DNA of 64,000 nucleotides from assembly GCA_003990705.1 (NCBI GenBank), contig AP018318.1, positions 3,847,501 through 3,911,500 on the forward strand, in the 5' to 3' direction. A model generated the notes under the pieces. The model did no database searches. It was not told where the DNA came from and was given only the letters and a program-made list of their open reading frames with translations. Below are positions 38,762-47,577 of this stretch, in pieces; position 1 is the first letter of the stretch; each line of letters begins with the position of its first letter. This DNA is from Nostoc sp. HK-01 (lineage in GTDB: Bacteria > Cyanobacteriota > Cyanobacteriia > Cyanobacteriales > Nostocaceae). The position numbers were made by a program, and so were the translations under genes.

Positions 38762-39124
38762 ATGAAAAATATGACTTCTGTTTTATCTCTACTGCGTCCA
38801 GTACGTTTTCTCATTGTAGCTTTTACCTGTGCATTAATATTGGTGTCTAATGCTTTTCCAGCTTTTGCAATTGAAAGCTATAAAAGTGACCCAACAGAAG
38901 CTACAACACAACTGCTAGAAACTCAAAAGAAAACTGATGAAATTGGTAGATCTGCACCTCCTGGACTGAAGAAGGTGCAAGAAGAATCTAATAAAGGGCT
39001 TAACGAAGTGCAAGGAGATGCTGACATTGACAAAATGAAGCGTCCTGATAATTCTCAAGGTGCAACTTCCGTTGAAGATGAAGTTGAAAATCTGTTGGAA
39101 AAAGTCACAGGTAATAAGAAGTAA
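38762..39124 (+). CDS. Small secreted stress-type protein
   Basis: Exported protein of 120 residues. A long signal peptide (RFLIVAFTCALILVSNAFPAFA, cleavage after AFA) is followed by an acidic, mostly helical, low-hydrophobicity domain with the pattern DPTEATTQLLETQKKTDEI, which I associate with cyanobacterial 'low temperature-induced' proteins. Composition suggests a disordered or loosely helical periplasmic or lumenal protein. dps and a YflT/ChaB fusion follow, making a stress-related group; a terminator at 39291-39332 separates it from dps. Confidence 0.7.
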   Translation: MKNMTSVLSLLRPVRFLIVAFTCALILVSNAFPAFAIESYKSDPTEATTQLLETQKKTDEIGRSAPPGLKKVQEESNKGLNEVQGDADIDKMKRPDNSQGATSVEDEVENLLEKVTGNKK

Positions 39125-39290
39125 AAATCAATGAGACTACTTAGCAGATCCAAAGGTAATATAAGTAAGAATATTTGGTAATTATGAGTAATCCTGGAAT
39201 CAGAATTCTTTACCAAATAAATACTTTGACTGCTAGTTAGGAAAAATACTCCTCATACCTCCTCCCTTCTATAGAATAGTTACTCAATTT

Positions 39291-39333
39291 AAACACCTTG
39301 GTTGATTAATTTGACCAAGGTGTTTATTTTTAT
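39291..39333 (+). terminator. Strong terminator before dps
   Basis: AAACACCTTGGT at 39291-39302 pairs perfectly with ACCAAGGTGTTT at 39314-39325 and is followed by ATTTTTATT. It ends the small secreted-protein transcript. Confidence 0.8.
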
Positions 39334-39491
39334 TGATGAAGTTGATTTTTTAATTTTTTCTATTCAAGGTTATAAATCAATCTGAACTTAAGTCATAAAT
39401 AATTTGACTTTGGCAATCATTCCTATGGTTGATGTAAATGATGTTTGAATTTTGTGAACTTATAAATAAGTCTATTTAGGAATTAAATTCA

Positions 39492-40031
39492 ATGCGTGCG
39501 ATCAACATTGGTTTGACAGAAGAACAGCGTCAAGGTGTGGCAAATCTGTTAAATCAAGATTTAGCAGATGCCTATTTACTTTTAGTAAAAACTAAAAAGT
39601 ATCATTGGGATGTTGTCGGCCCTCAGTTTCGCAGTCTGCACCAGCTTTGGGAAGAACACTACGAAAAACTGACTCTCAATATTGATGCACTAGCCGAACG
39701 GGTTCGTGCTTTGGGTTGTTACCCTATTGGGACAATGGAAGGATTTCTGCAAATTGCTACCCTCAAAGAACATTCAGGTGATGTTCCCACAGCTACAGGT
39801 ATGGTAGCCAATCTTGTGGAAGATCATGAGCAGGTTATTCGCAATCTCAGAGAGCATATAGATCAGTCTAGTGAAGAGTTTCATGATGAAGGAACTGCTG
39901 ACTTTTTAACTGGACTTATGGAAGAGCATGAAGAAATGGCTTGGATGCTGCGCTCATTTATTGAAGGACAAGAATTGCAGCCAGATGGAACCAAGCCAGC
40001 TACAGGATCAAAAACTCCTGTGGGTGTGTAG
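39492..40031 (+). CDS. dps: Dps family DNA-binding/ferritin-like protein
   Basis: Ferritin-like miniferritin of 179 residues; oxidises Fe(II) with H2O2 and stores iron, often protecting DNA. The ferroxidase residues are at the Dps spacing: His38 (KYHWD), His50 (LHQLW), Glu54 where many Dps proteins have Asp, Asp65 and Glu69 (IDALAER). The C-terminal tail (GQELQPDGTKPATGSKTPVGV) is disordered. A four-helix bundle follows, with the LMEEHEEMAWMLRSFIEG end helix. Anabaena-type cyanobacteria carry several Dps paralogues; which one this is cannot be told. Confidence 0.92.
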   Translation: MRAINIGLTEEQRQGVANLLNQDLADAYLLLVKTKKYHWDVVGPQFRSLHQLWEEHYEKLTLNIDALAERVRALGCYPIGTMEGFLQIATLKEHSGDVPTATGMVANLVEDHEQVIRNLREHIDQSSEEFHDEGTADFLTGLMEEHEEMAWMLRSFIEGQELQPDGTKPATGSKTPVGV

Positions 40032-40168
40032 TTGAACGCAGATTTATCCCTTTTATCCCTAAATTTTAGAGTCTGACTGAAAATACTAGGCTGCGGGAAG
40101 AACTTATCTCCCGCATTTGCCTCTTTAGCCAGTGCGTTATAAAAAAGCAGATTTTCAGGAGTATTCAA

Positions 40169-40936
40169 GTGCCAGAAGTCTATCAAGCAGAACGTACTAT
40201 CTCAGCGGTAGTTAAAGAACAGAAGCAAGTTGATGATGTAATTCGACGTTTACTAGACAGAGGTGTACCCAGAGATCATATTTCGGTTCTGGGACGAAAT
40301 TTCCAGTCGGAAACTAGAATTGCAGGCTTTATTACTAAGAGAGATGTAATTTTAGGAGGTTTGAGAACAGGGGCGATTTTTGGTTCTCTATTTGGCTCTT
40401 TCCTAAGTTTGCTTACAGGTGTAGGTGTACTGTTCATTCCCTTTGTTGGCCCAATTGTGGCTGCTGGGCCAATTAGTGCATTACTGTTGGGGGCTGCAAG
40501 TGGTGCGATCGCCGGTAGTGCTGGTGCTGGTTTAGTCTCAGTTCTCACCGCTTGGGGAATGCCAGAAGATAAAGCTACAATCTACCAAACTCGCTTAGAA
40601 GCTGGCGAATTTTTATTAATGGCAGAAATCCCCAGCGATCGCGCTGGCGAATTTCAATTGCTTTTAGAAAGTGCTGGTGCTGAAGAAATTAACACAATCG
40701 ATAAAACATTAGCTCATCCTTGTCCTGGGCCATGTAACAGTGCAGAGGATTTATCTCCTGAAGTACGTTCGCATTTGTCTGCACAAGCTCAACAAGTATT
40801 CATTGAGCGTTACAATGCTGTATTGAATGAAACCAGTGATGAGTTTAATGCTGAACAAGCTGCTTGGCAAGCAGTACATCAGCGTTTTGATGAAGACCAA
40901 AACGGTGTTTGGTCAAAGGAAAAAGTTAACGTTTAG
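40169..40936 (+). CDS. YflT-like stress protein fused to ChaB domain
   Basis: Protein of 255 residues with two parts. Residues 5-170 resemble general stress protein 17M/YflT: an ACT-like flavour at [30 protein letters not shown], then a Gly/Ala-rich hydrophobic hairpin ([40 protein letters not shown]) and a second alpha-beta unit. After a CPGPCN linker, residues 195-250 are a ChaB domain ([24 protein letters not shown]...[18 protein letters not shown]). GTG is the start, preceded by CAGGAG. ChaB elsewhere regulates ChaA cation antiport; its role in this fusion is unknown. dps lies directly upstream. Confidence 0.8.
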   Translation: MPEVYQAERTISAVVKEQKQVDDVIRRLLDRGVPRDHISVLGRNFQSETRIAGFITKRDVILGGLRTGAIFGSLFGSFLSLLTGVGVLFIPFVGPIVAAGPISALLLGAASGAIAGSAGAGLVSVLTAWGMPEDKATIYQTRLEAGEFLLMAEIPSDRAGEFQLLLESAGAEEINTIDKTLAHPCPGPCNSAEDLSPEVRSHLSAQAQQVFIERYNAVLNETSDEFNAEQAAWQAVHQRFDEDQNGVWSKEKVNV

Positions 40937-40983
40937 GCGATCGTTTATTTTGGTTTGTTAGCAGGCAATTAATCAAGATTTTG

Positions 40984-41025
40984 GAGTGAAAGGATATGTT
41001 TATTGAGTTCCTTTCACTCTATTTT
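40984..41025. terminator. Bidirectional terminator
   Basis: GAGTGAAAGGA at 40984-40994 pairs with TCCTTTCACTC at 41009-41019, followed by TATTTTTA. It lies between two convergent genes and can serve both. Confidence 0.7.
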
Positions 41026-41032
41026 TATGCTT

Positions 41033-41926
41033 TTATGATTCCTCTCGAAATTCTAGAATGCGTTTAGCCGTAACTTGTGGTTGCTCTAAATGGGGGATAT
41101 GACCTGAGTCTTGTATCCAAATAAGTTTACTGTGAGGAATTGCCCGTTTAAATCTTTTAGCATCTGTAGTGCCTAAGATTTTATCTGAGTCGCCCCAGAG
41201 AATTAATGTTGGCTGTAAAATTTGTGCCAGTTGCTTAAATCTAAAGGCACTGTAGCCACCACTTTTGGTAAAAGCAATTAACGCTAAATGCCAACTAGGC
41301 ATTTCTAGATGCAATCCGCCACAATATGTAGCATCCAGGGAAATCAAACTGGGGTTTTTATAAGCCGTCCGAGAAATGCGATCGCGCACTTTAGGATTAC
41401 GCAAAAATTGCGTAGCCCAATTATCTAACGGCGGAAACATAAATTTCGCTAAAGGTGAACCCGCCTTTAACCCAGCACTATCGATTAATATCAGTTTTTT
41501 GACGACTTCTGGGTAAGTGAGGGTAAAATCAAGGGCGGCTGCACCTCCCATTGATGCGCCTACCAAAATTACAGGCTGCTTGATTAAAGTTTTCCAGAAA
41601 TAATATAAATGGGTTTTAATGGCGACAGGGCTAAATGGTATGCCTGCGAGTCTGTCGGTAAAGCCAAAACCCAGTAAGTCAACTGCCCAAGTTTCATTAT
41701 TTTCTGCCAACAGTGGCAACAGTCGGCGGAATTCTAATACGGAACTATCAAAGCCGTGAATTAGTAAAATCGGTATCCCACCACTACCTTGCTGCACATA
41801 GGTAGTGGTAATTGGCTGATCAGATAAAGGAGTAGCGATCGCTTGACTTTGAATACTCTGCGCTAGGGCGATCGATTCTGGCTCTGTTAATTGACTAACT
41901 GCGGTCGGTAAAAAGCTGGGAAACAT
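41033..41926 (-). CDS. Alpha/beta hydrolase
   Basis: Alpha/beta hydrolase-fold protein of 297 residues. The HG oxyanion loop is IPILLIHGFDSS, the nucleophile elbow ILVGASMGGAAALD, the acid is in LILWGDSDKIL and the His in IQDSGHIPHLEQP. No signal peptide is obvious. Esterase, haloalkane-dehalogenase-like or menaquinone/chlorophyll-metabolic roles exist in the family; none can be assigned. It is divergent from ccmK3, with about 150 bp between starts. Confidence 0.88.
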   Translation of the reverse strand: MFPSFLPTAVSQLTEPESIALAQSIQSQAIATPLSDQPITTTYVQQGSGGIPILLIHGFDSSVLEFRRLLPLLAENNETWAVDLLGFGFTDRLAGIPFSPVAIKTHLYYFWKTLIKQPVILVGASMGGAAALDFTLTYPEVVKKLILIDSAGLKAGSPLAKFMFPPLDNWATQFLRNPKVRDRISRTAYKNPSLISLDATYCGGLHLEMPSWHLALIAFTKSGGYSAFRFKQLAQILQPTLILWGDSDKILGTTDAKRFKRAIPHSKLIWIQDSGHIPHLEQPQVTAKRILEFREES

Positions 41927-42079
41927 AACTTATAATTTACAGCACCCCATTACCAAAATAATATTGATTGGTCAAATGGTGACTCAGTGTAGTGAAAAAA
42001 ACACTACTCAATGTCACAATTGGAGCCAAACCCTCGTAAAATAAAGATTACTTATTTTAGTGTCTCAGGAGCTAATGCC

Positions 42080-42391
42080 ATGCCAATGGCTGTTGGCGTA
42101 ATTGAAACTTTAGGTTTTCCATCTGTGTTAGCCGCAGCAGATGCAATGGTGAAATCTGCCGCAGTCACGCTAGTGTATTATGGCCTAGCAGAAAGTGGCC
42201 GCTTTGTTGTTGCTGTCCGAGGACATGTTGCTGAAGTAAAAAGAGCCGTTGAACAAGGGATAAATGCTGGAGAGCAAGTAAAGGCTGAAACAGTAATCAC
42301 CCATTATATAGTTCCTAATCCCCCGGAAAACGTGGAAACAATACTACCAATCCACTTCACCGCCAAATCAGAACCTTTCCGTATCTTCTAA
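42080..42391 (+). CDS. ccmK3: Carboxysome shell protein CcmK3
   Basis: Bacterial microcompartment domain protein of 103 residues, a minor hexameric shell subunit of the beta-carboxysome. It has the BMC opening [31 protein letters not shown] and the AVRGHVAEVKRAVEQGI segment. The ATG at 42080 is chosen because AGGAG at 42067 gives proper spacing and matches family length; the frame stays open upstream to 42011. Pore-loop residues differ from CcmK4 (LAESGRFVV against RVGSARFTV). The ccmK3-ccmK4 pair is a satellite locus away from the main ccm operon, as usual. Confidence 0.88.
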   Translation: MPMAVGVIETLGFPSVLAAADAMVKSAAVTLVYYGLAESGRFVVAVRGHVAEVKRAVEQGINAGEQVKAETVITHYIVPNPPENVETILPIHFTAKSEPFRIF

Positions 42392-42479
42392 AAGATTTTG
42401 CCATTAAAATCTGTAACGAAGCTTTCTACAATTAACTTGTAGCGTTACCACATACGTTTATTTATACAGGAGATTGCTA

Positions 42480-42833
42480 ATGTCATTACAAGCCGTTGGT
42501 TCGCTGGAAACTAAAGGTTTTCCTGCTGTGCTTGCAGCAGCAGACGCAATGGTAAAAGCTGGGCGAGTTACCCTCGTTGGTTATATCAGAGTTGGTAGCG
42601 CACGTTTTACAGTCAATATTCGCGGAGATGTATCAGAAGTCAAAACCGCGATGGCTGCCGGTGTAGAAGCAGCAGAAAATGTTTATGGTGGAACATTAGA
42701 ATCTTGGGTAATTATTCCCCGTCCCCATGAAAACGTTGAGGCTGTTTTACCAATTGCTTACACTGAAGAAGTGCAACAGTATCGAGACTCTGTAGAAAAT
42801 CCCATCATTGGTAGGTCTGGTAACGGACGCTAG
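42480..42833 (+). CDS. ccmK4: Carboxysome shell protein CcmK4
   Basis: Second BMC shell subunit, 117 residues, 88 bp after ccmK3. The core is [58 protein letters not shown]; the pore-facing GSAR segment lies near residue 40. CcmK3 and CcmK4 are known to form mixed hexamers that tune shell permeability. The ATG at 42480 with AGGAG nearby is preferred over a TTG two codons earlier. The polar C-terminal tail ([22 protein letters not shown]) is typical of CcmK4. Confidence 0.9.
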   Translation: MSLQAVGSLETKGFPAVLAAADAMVKAGRVTLVGYIRVGSARFTVNIRGDVSEVKTAMAAGVEAAENVYGGTLESWVIIPRPHENVEAVLPIAYTEEVQQYRDSVENPIIGRSGNGR

Positions 42834-43666
42834 ATTTAAGTTCATTAGCATATTCATCCAACAGCTAAAGTCAAAAGTTCTCAGTCTAATTGCTAATCGA
42901 TGATTAATAATTGAGACTAGACTATTGACTTTTTGCTAGATATGTTATTCCGATTTAATTGAGATAGATGTTAGTCAAAAACATTACCTTGACTCATCTG
43001 ACAAATAACTCTTAAAAGAAACAAATTACTTGTACAACTAGTTGTCAAATTTGCATATAATTAAAAAAAATTTTCTTACCAAGAGTATTAAATTTTAAGA
43101 AAATTGTAGTGTTAGCGATCGCTTCCCAAATTCAAAAGACTTGCCAATAGTCATAAAAAACTAAGGAGTTAACTATAAATTATAGCTTTCGGGCGTGAAA
43201 GCTCTGGGTAAACTACTAAAGATTAATAAGAAAAATTACATAATTACCCAACGGCTAAAAAAAGACTTTATGGGGTGAAACTTATCTACCCAAGATAACG
43301 TCTTTTGGGTAAATCCCACTACTTTTTTTGCAGAAGCATCAACTTTCTAGCTTTTACTAACTGAAGAACTTTAATCGCAATTTTTCTTGATCAGTTTGGT
43401 TGGGGATAAATCTGCTTTTAAAGTATCTTGATGATAAGTTTACAAAAGTTAAAATTTTCAGAGATAGAAACAAAATTTCTGAATCCTGAAATTTATATTA
43501 TTCAGAGAATAAAAGCTAAAACTACAATATGAAAACTTTTGCATAAAGTTTGGGAATAAAAACGTAATAAGAATAGAATCGCTGAAATGTCTTCATGAAA
43601 GCGACCGATTCATGGACAACTGCCAGCCAAAATGTTAAGAGTGATTGACGATAAACGGGGGTTGTG
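42834..43666. other. Long leader region of the HetZ-related gene
   Basis: About 830 bp without a gene. A perfect 12-bp palindrome, ACAACTAGTTGT, is at 43034-43045, and an imperfect hairpin ACCCAAGATAACGTCTTTTGGGT lies near 43290-43312. Long, structured upstream regions are usual for differentiation genes of heterocystous cyanobacteria. Confidence 0.4.
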
Positions 43667-44851
43667 ATGCAAACTTTAAGGCAAGGTTTTGAAGAATACA
43701 ATCTCACTATGGCAAAAGATGCAGACCAACTGGCACAGTATTGGCTTAAACGTTTAGCTGTCGAAATTCCAGAACAAAGTGTATCTGTGAGGGAGAGTAT
43801 TGTTCTGTGGCTTTTGGGAAAAGACTTAAACCGATTTGAACTATTAAATCCCAAAGAACTGGAAATTGCCAAGCAAGCGATGGAATATCGCTGGAAAATT
43901 TTACGTCAACGCTACTTGGGTATTGGCCGAGAACGTGCGTATCGTAACTTAATCACACGATTGGGGAGTTTAGTGAGCTTACGCCATAAAATTCAAACTT
44001 GGGTAGCGTTAAGCCGCGATCGCCAACGCAGTGTCATGGATGTATTACAAGAAGTTATCCAAGAATTACTGCAAAGCGACACCTATATGCAGCAGCAAAT
44101 GGCTTGCATTGTGGAATTTACGCCCGACAGAAGACTACAAGATACACTCCTGTTTGCCAGTGTAGAAGAGTATGCGTTGCGCCCAGTCCGCAATCAACCC
44201 CTACTCGTTTACCGATTTGTCAACTACTTGCGTCGGACTCAGCGTGGTGGCTTAACTCAAGTACCAGGTAGCGACATGGTGAGACTCGTTTCCGAAGAAA
44301 TTCTCACCGACGACAGTGATAATCGCGTTAATTTGGTAGATACCCAAGCGATCGCCGAATATCAAGAAGCACAACAACTAGAAGAACAACAATCACTGCG
44401 CCAATCTGTGCAAACAGAATTTGCCGATTATTTACAAGAAAATCTCGGACAAGACGCAGTCGAGTGGCTGAAGTTGTATCTTCAAGGCAAATCTCAAGAT
44501 GAAATTGCCAAGCAACTGCAAAAGCCGATTCGGGAAATCTACCGCCTGCGCGAAAAAATTAGCTACCATGCAGTCCGTGTCTTTGCCCTTAAAGGCAAAC
44601 CAGAACTCGTCAATAGCTGGTTATCAATTTCCTTAGAAGAACATAACTTGGGACTTACACCTAGTCAATGGCAGCAACTTTATCAAAAATTAACTCCACT
44701 GGGGCAGCAGGTACTAGATTTACGCAAAGCAGGTAATTCTCTTGAAGCGATCGCCCAACAGTTAAACCTCAAAAGCCATCAGGCAATGGGAGAATGGACA
44801 AAAATTTATCTCATTGCCCAATCGTTGAGAACCGAAGAATCAGGAGCATAA
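43667..44851 (+). CDS. HetZ-related protein
   Basis: Cytoplasmic protein of 394 residues that I relate to HetZ, an early regulator of heterocyst differentiation (Anabaena HetZ is about 400 residues). Residues about 1-180 are helical with Arg-rich stretches (YRWKILRQRYLGIGRERAYRNLITRLGSLVSLR). Two helix-turn-helix-like segments are visible: SQDEIAKQLQKPIREIYRLREKISYHAV near 275-305, similar to sigma-70 region 4, and LEAIAQQLNLKSHQAMGEWTKIYL near 355-385. This suggests DNA binding. It may be a paralogue, not hetZ itself, because patU5 and patU3 do not follow in the usual form. ATG at 43667 sits next to a GTG. Confidence 0.75.
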   Translation: MQTLRQGFEEYNLTMAKDADQLAQYWLKRLAVEIPEQSVSVRESIVLWLLGKDLNRFELLNPKELEIAKQAMEYRWKILRQRYLGIGRERAYRNLITRLGSLVSLRHKIQTWVALSRDRQRSVMDVLQEVIQELLQSDTYMQQQMACIVEFTPDRRLQDTLLFASVEEYALRPVRNQPLLVYRFVNYLRRTQRGGLTQVPGSDMVRLVSEEILTDDSDNRVNLVDTQAIAEYQEAQQLEEQQSLRQSVQTEFADYLQENLGQDAVEWLKLYLQGKSQDEIAKQLQKPIREIYRLREKISYHAVRVFALKGKPELVNSWLSISLEEHNLGLTPSQWQQLYQKLTPLGQQVLDLRKAGNSLEAIAQQLNLKSHQAMGEWTKIYLIAQSLRTEESGA

Positions 44852-45084
44852 TCAGCGATCGCCGCAATTCCTACCCATAAATAAATTGGGGACTTTGCGG
44901 AACGCAATTGGGAGGGTTTTTCAACCTAGCAACCTTTCCCCTGCTCCCTTAATGATTTAACTAAGTATCATCTTACTGAGAGTGATTAATTTAATTTTTA
45001 CCAAGATAACAAAGTATCTTTATTTACTGCCAATCAACTTAGAGCAAAATAAAATATAAGGAAACTTTAAAATAATCAAAAATT

Positions 45085-46215
45085 ATGTTGTCTTCAGAAG
45101 ACAAGCCAGTTGATACCGCAACCAGTGAGCAGCAGGTACTATCAAACATATCGATCAACTTAGAGCAAGAAAGCGATCGTCAACAAATATTTCAGCTAAT
45201 TGATCATCTCCTGTCCTTTGAAGCTTGTCTATACCATCAAATTTTGCCCTTTCGATTAGAAAGTAACAAATTACTCCTAGGTATGGTGCATCCACAAGAC
45301 AGCAGCGCCCTAGATTATGTGAATCGCATCTTAGCTTATATCAACTGCACAATGATGACTCAAGAAATTGCCAGTGACAGCCACCGCCACATCCTTTCAG
45401 CCTACCTCAACTATAAAAATACCTTTAGCGCATCTCAAAATCAGCAGCAACCACCAGCATCAATGGTGGCAAATATGGAAACTCCTGAAAATACTCAAAA
45501 ATTAACAGATTTTCCCCCGCTTCCAGAACCGAATCTTTCAGCTTTAGCCAAAAAGCTCAGAGAAGAGATCACCGAAGCAGTACTCACCAATAATTTAACT
45601 ATCCTGCCAGTCCCTGCACCAGAACTATCTACTCCTGTAGAAGTGTTAGCATTACTCCCACCCAAAAAACTACTAGAAGAATTACTCGGTCGAGTGCTTG
45701 GTGGCGGAATTGGTCGCTTGTATTTAGAAAGACAACCTTACAAAGGTAGGATACTCTGGAGTGATAATGGTGTTGTGCAATCGGTATTAGAAAATTTACC
45801 GCTATCGGTTTTTCAAGGCGTACTGAATGAATTAAAGCGATTTGCCAGCTTACCTGTTACCACAATTACAGAACCAAAACAAATTGAAAAAGAATGTGTA
45901 TATCAACAAAACCGTGTATTATTACGTCTGCGAGTGATGCCAGGAATTTACGGTGAAGAAGCTACACTACAAGTGTTACGGGGAGCCGCCTTAAAGTTTC
46001 ATCAACAACAACAGTTAGCCCGTCTCAGCCGAGATGTTTTGGGTATTTCTCAACAACTCAGCTATAAATTACAGGAACTAAATCAACGACTAATACTCAA
46101 CTCTAACCTTACATCAGAGCAATCAGATGCTTTAGATAGCTTAAATCGCATAGTCGAAAATTTAGAACAACAAGTCAAAATACTCACAGCAAATAGCGAT
46201 TCAATGGGCAAATAA
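45085..46215 (+). CDS. PilB N-domain-like protein without ATPase
   Basis: Protein of 376 residues. Residues 30-110 resemble the N-terminal MshEN domain of PilB/GspE-type ATPases (ACLYHQILPFRLESNKLLLGMVHPQDSSALDYVNRILAYINC), and residues 195-310 resemble the second PilB domain (RVLGGGIGRLYLERQPYKGRILWSDNGVVQSVL), but the Walker A/B ATPase core is absent. A Pro/Glu-rich linker and a coiled C-terminus are present. PatU3 and related heterocyst-patterning proteins are candidates because a HetZ-related gene lies 230 bp upstream; this is inferred from context. It may bind c-di-GMP if the MshEN site is intact. Confidence 0.65.
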   Translation: MLSSEDKPVDTATSEQQVLSNISINLEQESDRQQIFQLIDHLLSFEACLYHQILPFRLESNKLLLGMVHPQDSSALDYVNRILAYINCTMMTQEIASDSHRHILSAYLNYKNTFSASQNQQQPPASMVANMETPENTQKLTDFPPLPEPNLSALAKKLREEITEAVLTNNLTILPVPAPELSTPVEVLALLPPKKLLEELLGRVLGGGIGRLYLERQPYKGRILWSDNGVVQSVLENLPLSVFQGVLNELKRFASLPVTTITEPKQIEKECVYQQNRVLLRLRVMPGIYGEEATLQVLRGAALKFHQQQQLARLSRDVLGISQQLSYKLQELNQRLILNSNLTSEQSDALDSLNRIVENLEQQVKILTANSDSMGK

Positions 46216-46419
46216 TAAATCACAATTGGGTCAGTAAAACCGCTGATTTCGATCCCTGACATAATTGCTATGTTGTAAAAGAACATTAGACCGAATTACC
46301 ATAATTTTAAGTATTAATCATTACATATTTTAACTGTATTAATACTATGGTAGCGGTTTTTAAACTTATATTTAGTCAACTTAATTTTCCATTATTGAAT
46401 TCATTTTTACAGATATTTC

Positions 46420-47103
46420 ATGCAGACTGAGGTTTTTAGTGAACTTTTCCCCTTGCTGAGTACAGCCAACCCACAAACTTTAGAATGGCTGCTCAATGTT
46501 GCAATTGATCACGAATATCCCGTAGGACGTGCCGTGTTAATGGAAGATGCCTGGGGTAACGCAGTTTACTTTGTGGTATCTGGGTGGGTGAAAGTCCGCC
46601 GTACTTCCGGAGAAGATTCTGTTGCTATAGCAATTTTAGGTCGGGGCGATTTTTTTGGAGAAATGGCGATTTTAGATGAATCTCCGCGTTCAACTGATGT
46701 CATTGCCCTTTCGCCTGTGAAGTTACTCAGCATTTCTCGTGAGCGTTTTATTCAAATCTTATTTAAAGATCCGCAATTGCATCATCGGATGCTGCAACTG
46801 ATGGTGCGAAGAATCCGGCAATTTAACCAACGCTTACAGATTCGCTCTTCTCCACCAGCTGTAAAACTGGCGCACACCTTAGTAAGTTTGGGTGAAAGCT
46901 ATGGACAAGACTCAGCCCCAGGTAAAGAAATTTTTAATATTCCCTTTAAAGATCTGGCTGAAGTGACAGAAATCGGAGTAGAAGAAACCACCAAAATCAT
47001 GGAAAAATTACATGAAAAGGGATGGATTACAATTGATAATGTTAATAACATCATTTACTTGGTTAACTTCAAGCAATTGATGAATTTGGCAGGCAAAATC
47101 TAA
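46420..47103 (+). CDS. Crp/Fnr family transcriptional regulator
   Basis: Two-domain regulator of 227 residues. The cyclic-nucleotide-binding-type beta-roll includes VYFVVSGWVKVRRTSGEDSVAIAILGRGDFFGEMAILDESPRSTDVIAL, with the GEMA-x-(L)-x-x-x-PRS(T) pocket retained (Glu and Arg visible). The dimer helix is FIQILFKDPQLHHRMLQLMVRRIRQF, and the C-terminal HTH is FKDLAEVTEIGVEETTKIMEKLHEKGWI. The retained pocket suggests that cAMP or another ligand is bound. It could act with the adjacent HetZ-related protein, but this is only suggested by order. Confidence 0.9.
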   Translation: MQTEVFSELFPLLSTANPQTLEWLLNVAIDHEYPVGRAVLMEDAWGNAVYFVVSGWVKVRRTSGEDSVAIAILGRGDFFGEMAILDESPRSTDVIALSPVKLLSISRERFIQILFKDPQLHHRMLQLMVRRIRQFNQRLQIRSSPPAVKLAHTLVSLGESYGQDSAPGKEIFNIPFKDLAEVTEIGVEETTKIMEKLHEKGWITIDNVNNIIYLVNFKQLMNLAGKI

Positions 47104-47577
47104 TTTGAGTTGAGTGTAGGGTAGCCACAATTTCAGATACTGTGACAATTAATCCTATATCAGTTTGCCAACTCACAGACTCGCTAACAATAGCACTAAC
47201 AGCTGATGTCTTTGTCAGGAAGCCTTTACGAAGTTATCAACGGCAAAGACCCCAGATGCGACTTTTGGCAATGGTGTTGAGCATGAAGATATTGAGTTAC
47301 AAGTTTTGAAATCACCTTTATTGACTATTGTGGATGAAACACTTCTGAGCATCAAAAATGCTGGAAACACATGCTTGGTAAGAAAAATTAATTAATTATG
47401 GATAAAAACACCTGAAACTTTGACATCAACTATAAAATATTAATTAATTGTAAATTTTTTCCAATCTCACGTTCAGACTATTTTATTCATAGTTCTTTAC
47501 AAACTCCCTCCATTGACTATTAATTATTGACTAATAACTATAAACTCATAACTTATCACTCCTGTCTACTACTACAA
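47104..47577. other. Intergenic region with possible gene remnant
   Basis: A 474-bp stretch without an intact gene. Between about 47230 and 47395 an open frame without a start codon encodes KLSTAKTPDATFGNGVEHEDIE followed by LQVLKSPLLTIVDETLLS, which looks protein-like but does not match a family I know; it may be a decayed gene. TTGACTATTAATTATTGACTAAT repeats precede the M61 start. Confidence 0.3.

Noticed and set aside
42011-42079. Upstream in-frame extension of ccmK3
   Set aside because: Family length and an AGGAG at the correct distance favour the start at 42080; the extension has no BMC character.
43034-43045. Palindrome ACAACTAGTTGT as an NtcA or HetR site
   Set aside because: It does not match the NtcA consensus (GTA-N8-TAC) and HetR sites cannot be judged from one palindrome.
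47230-47395. Frame KLSTAKTPDATFGNGVEHEDIEL... as a gene
   Set aside because: No start codon or ribosome binding site and no family match; only noted as a possible remnant.
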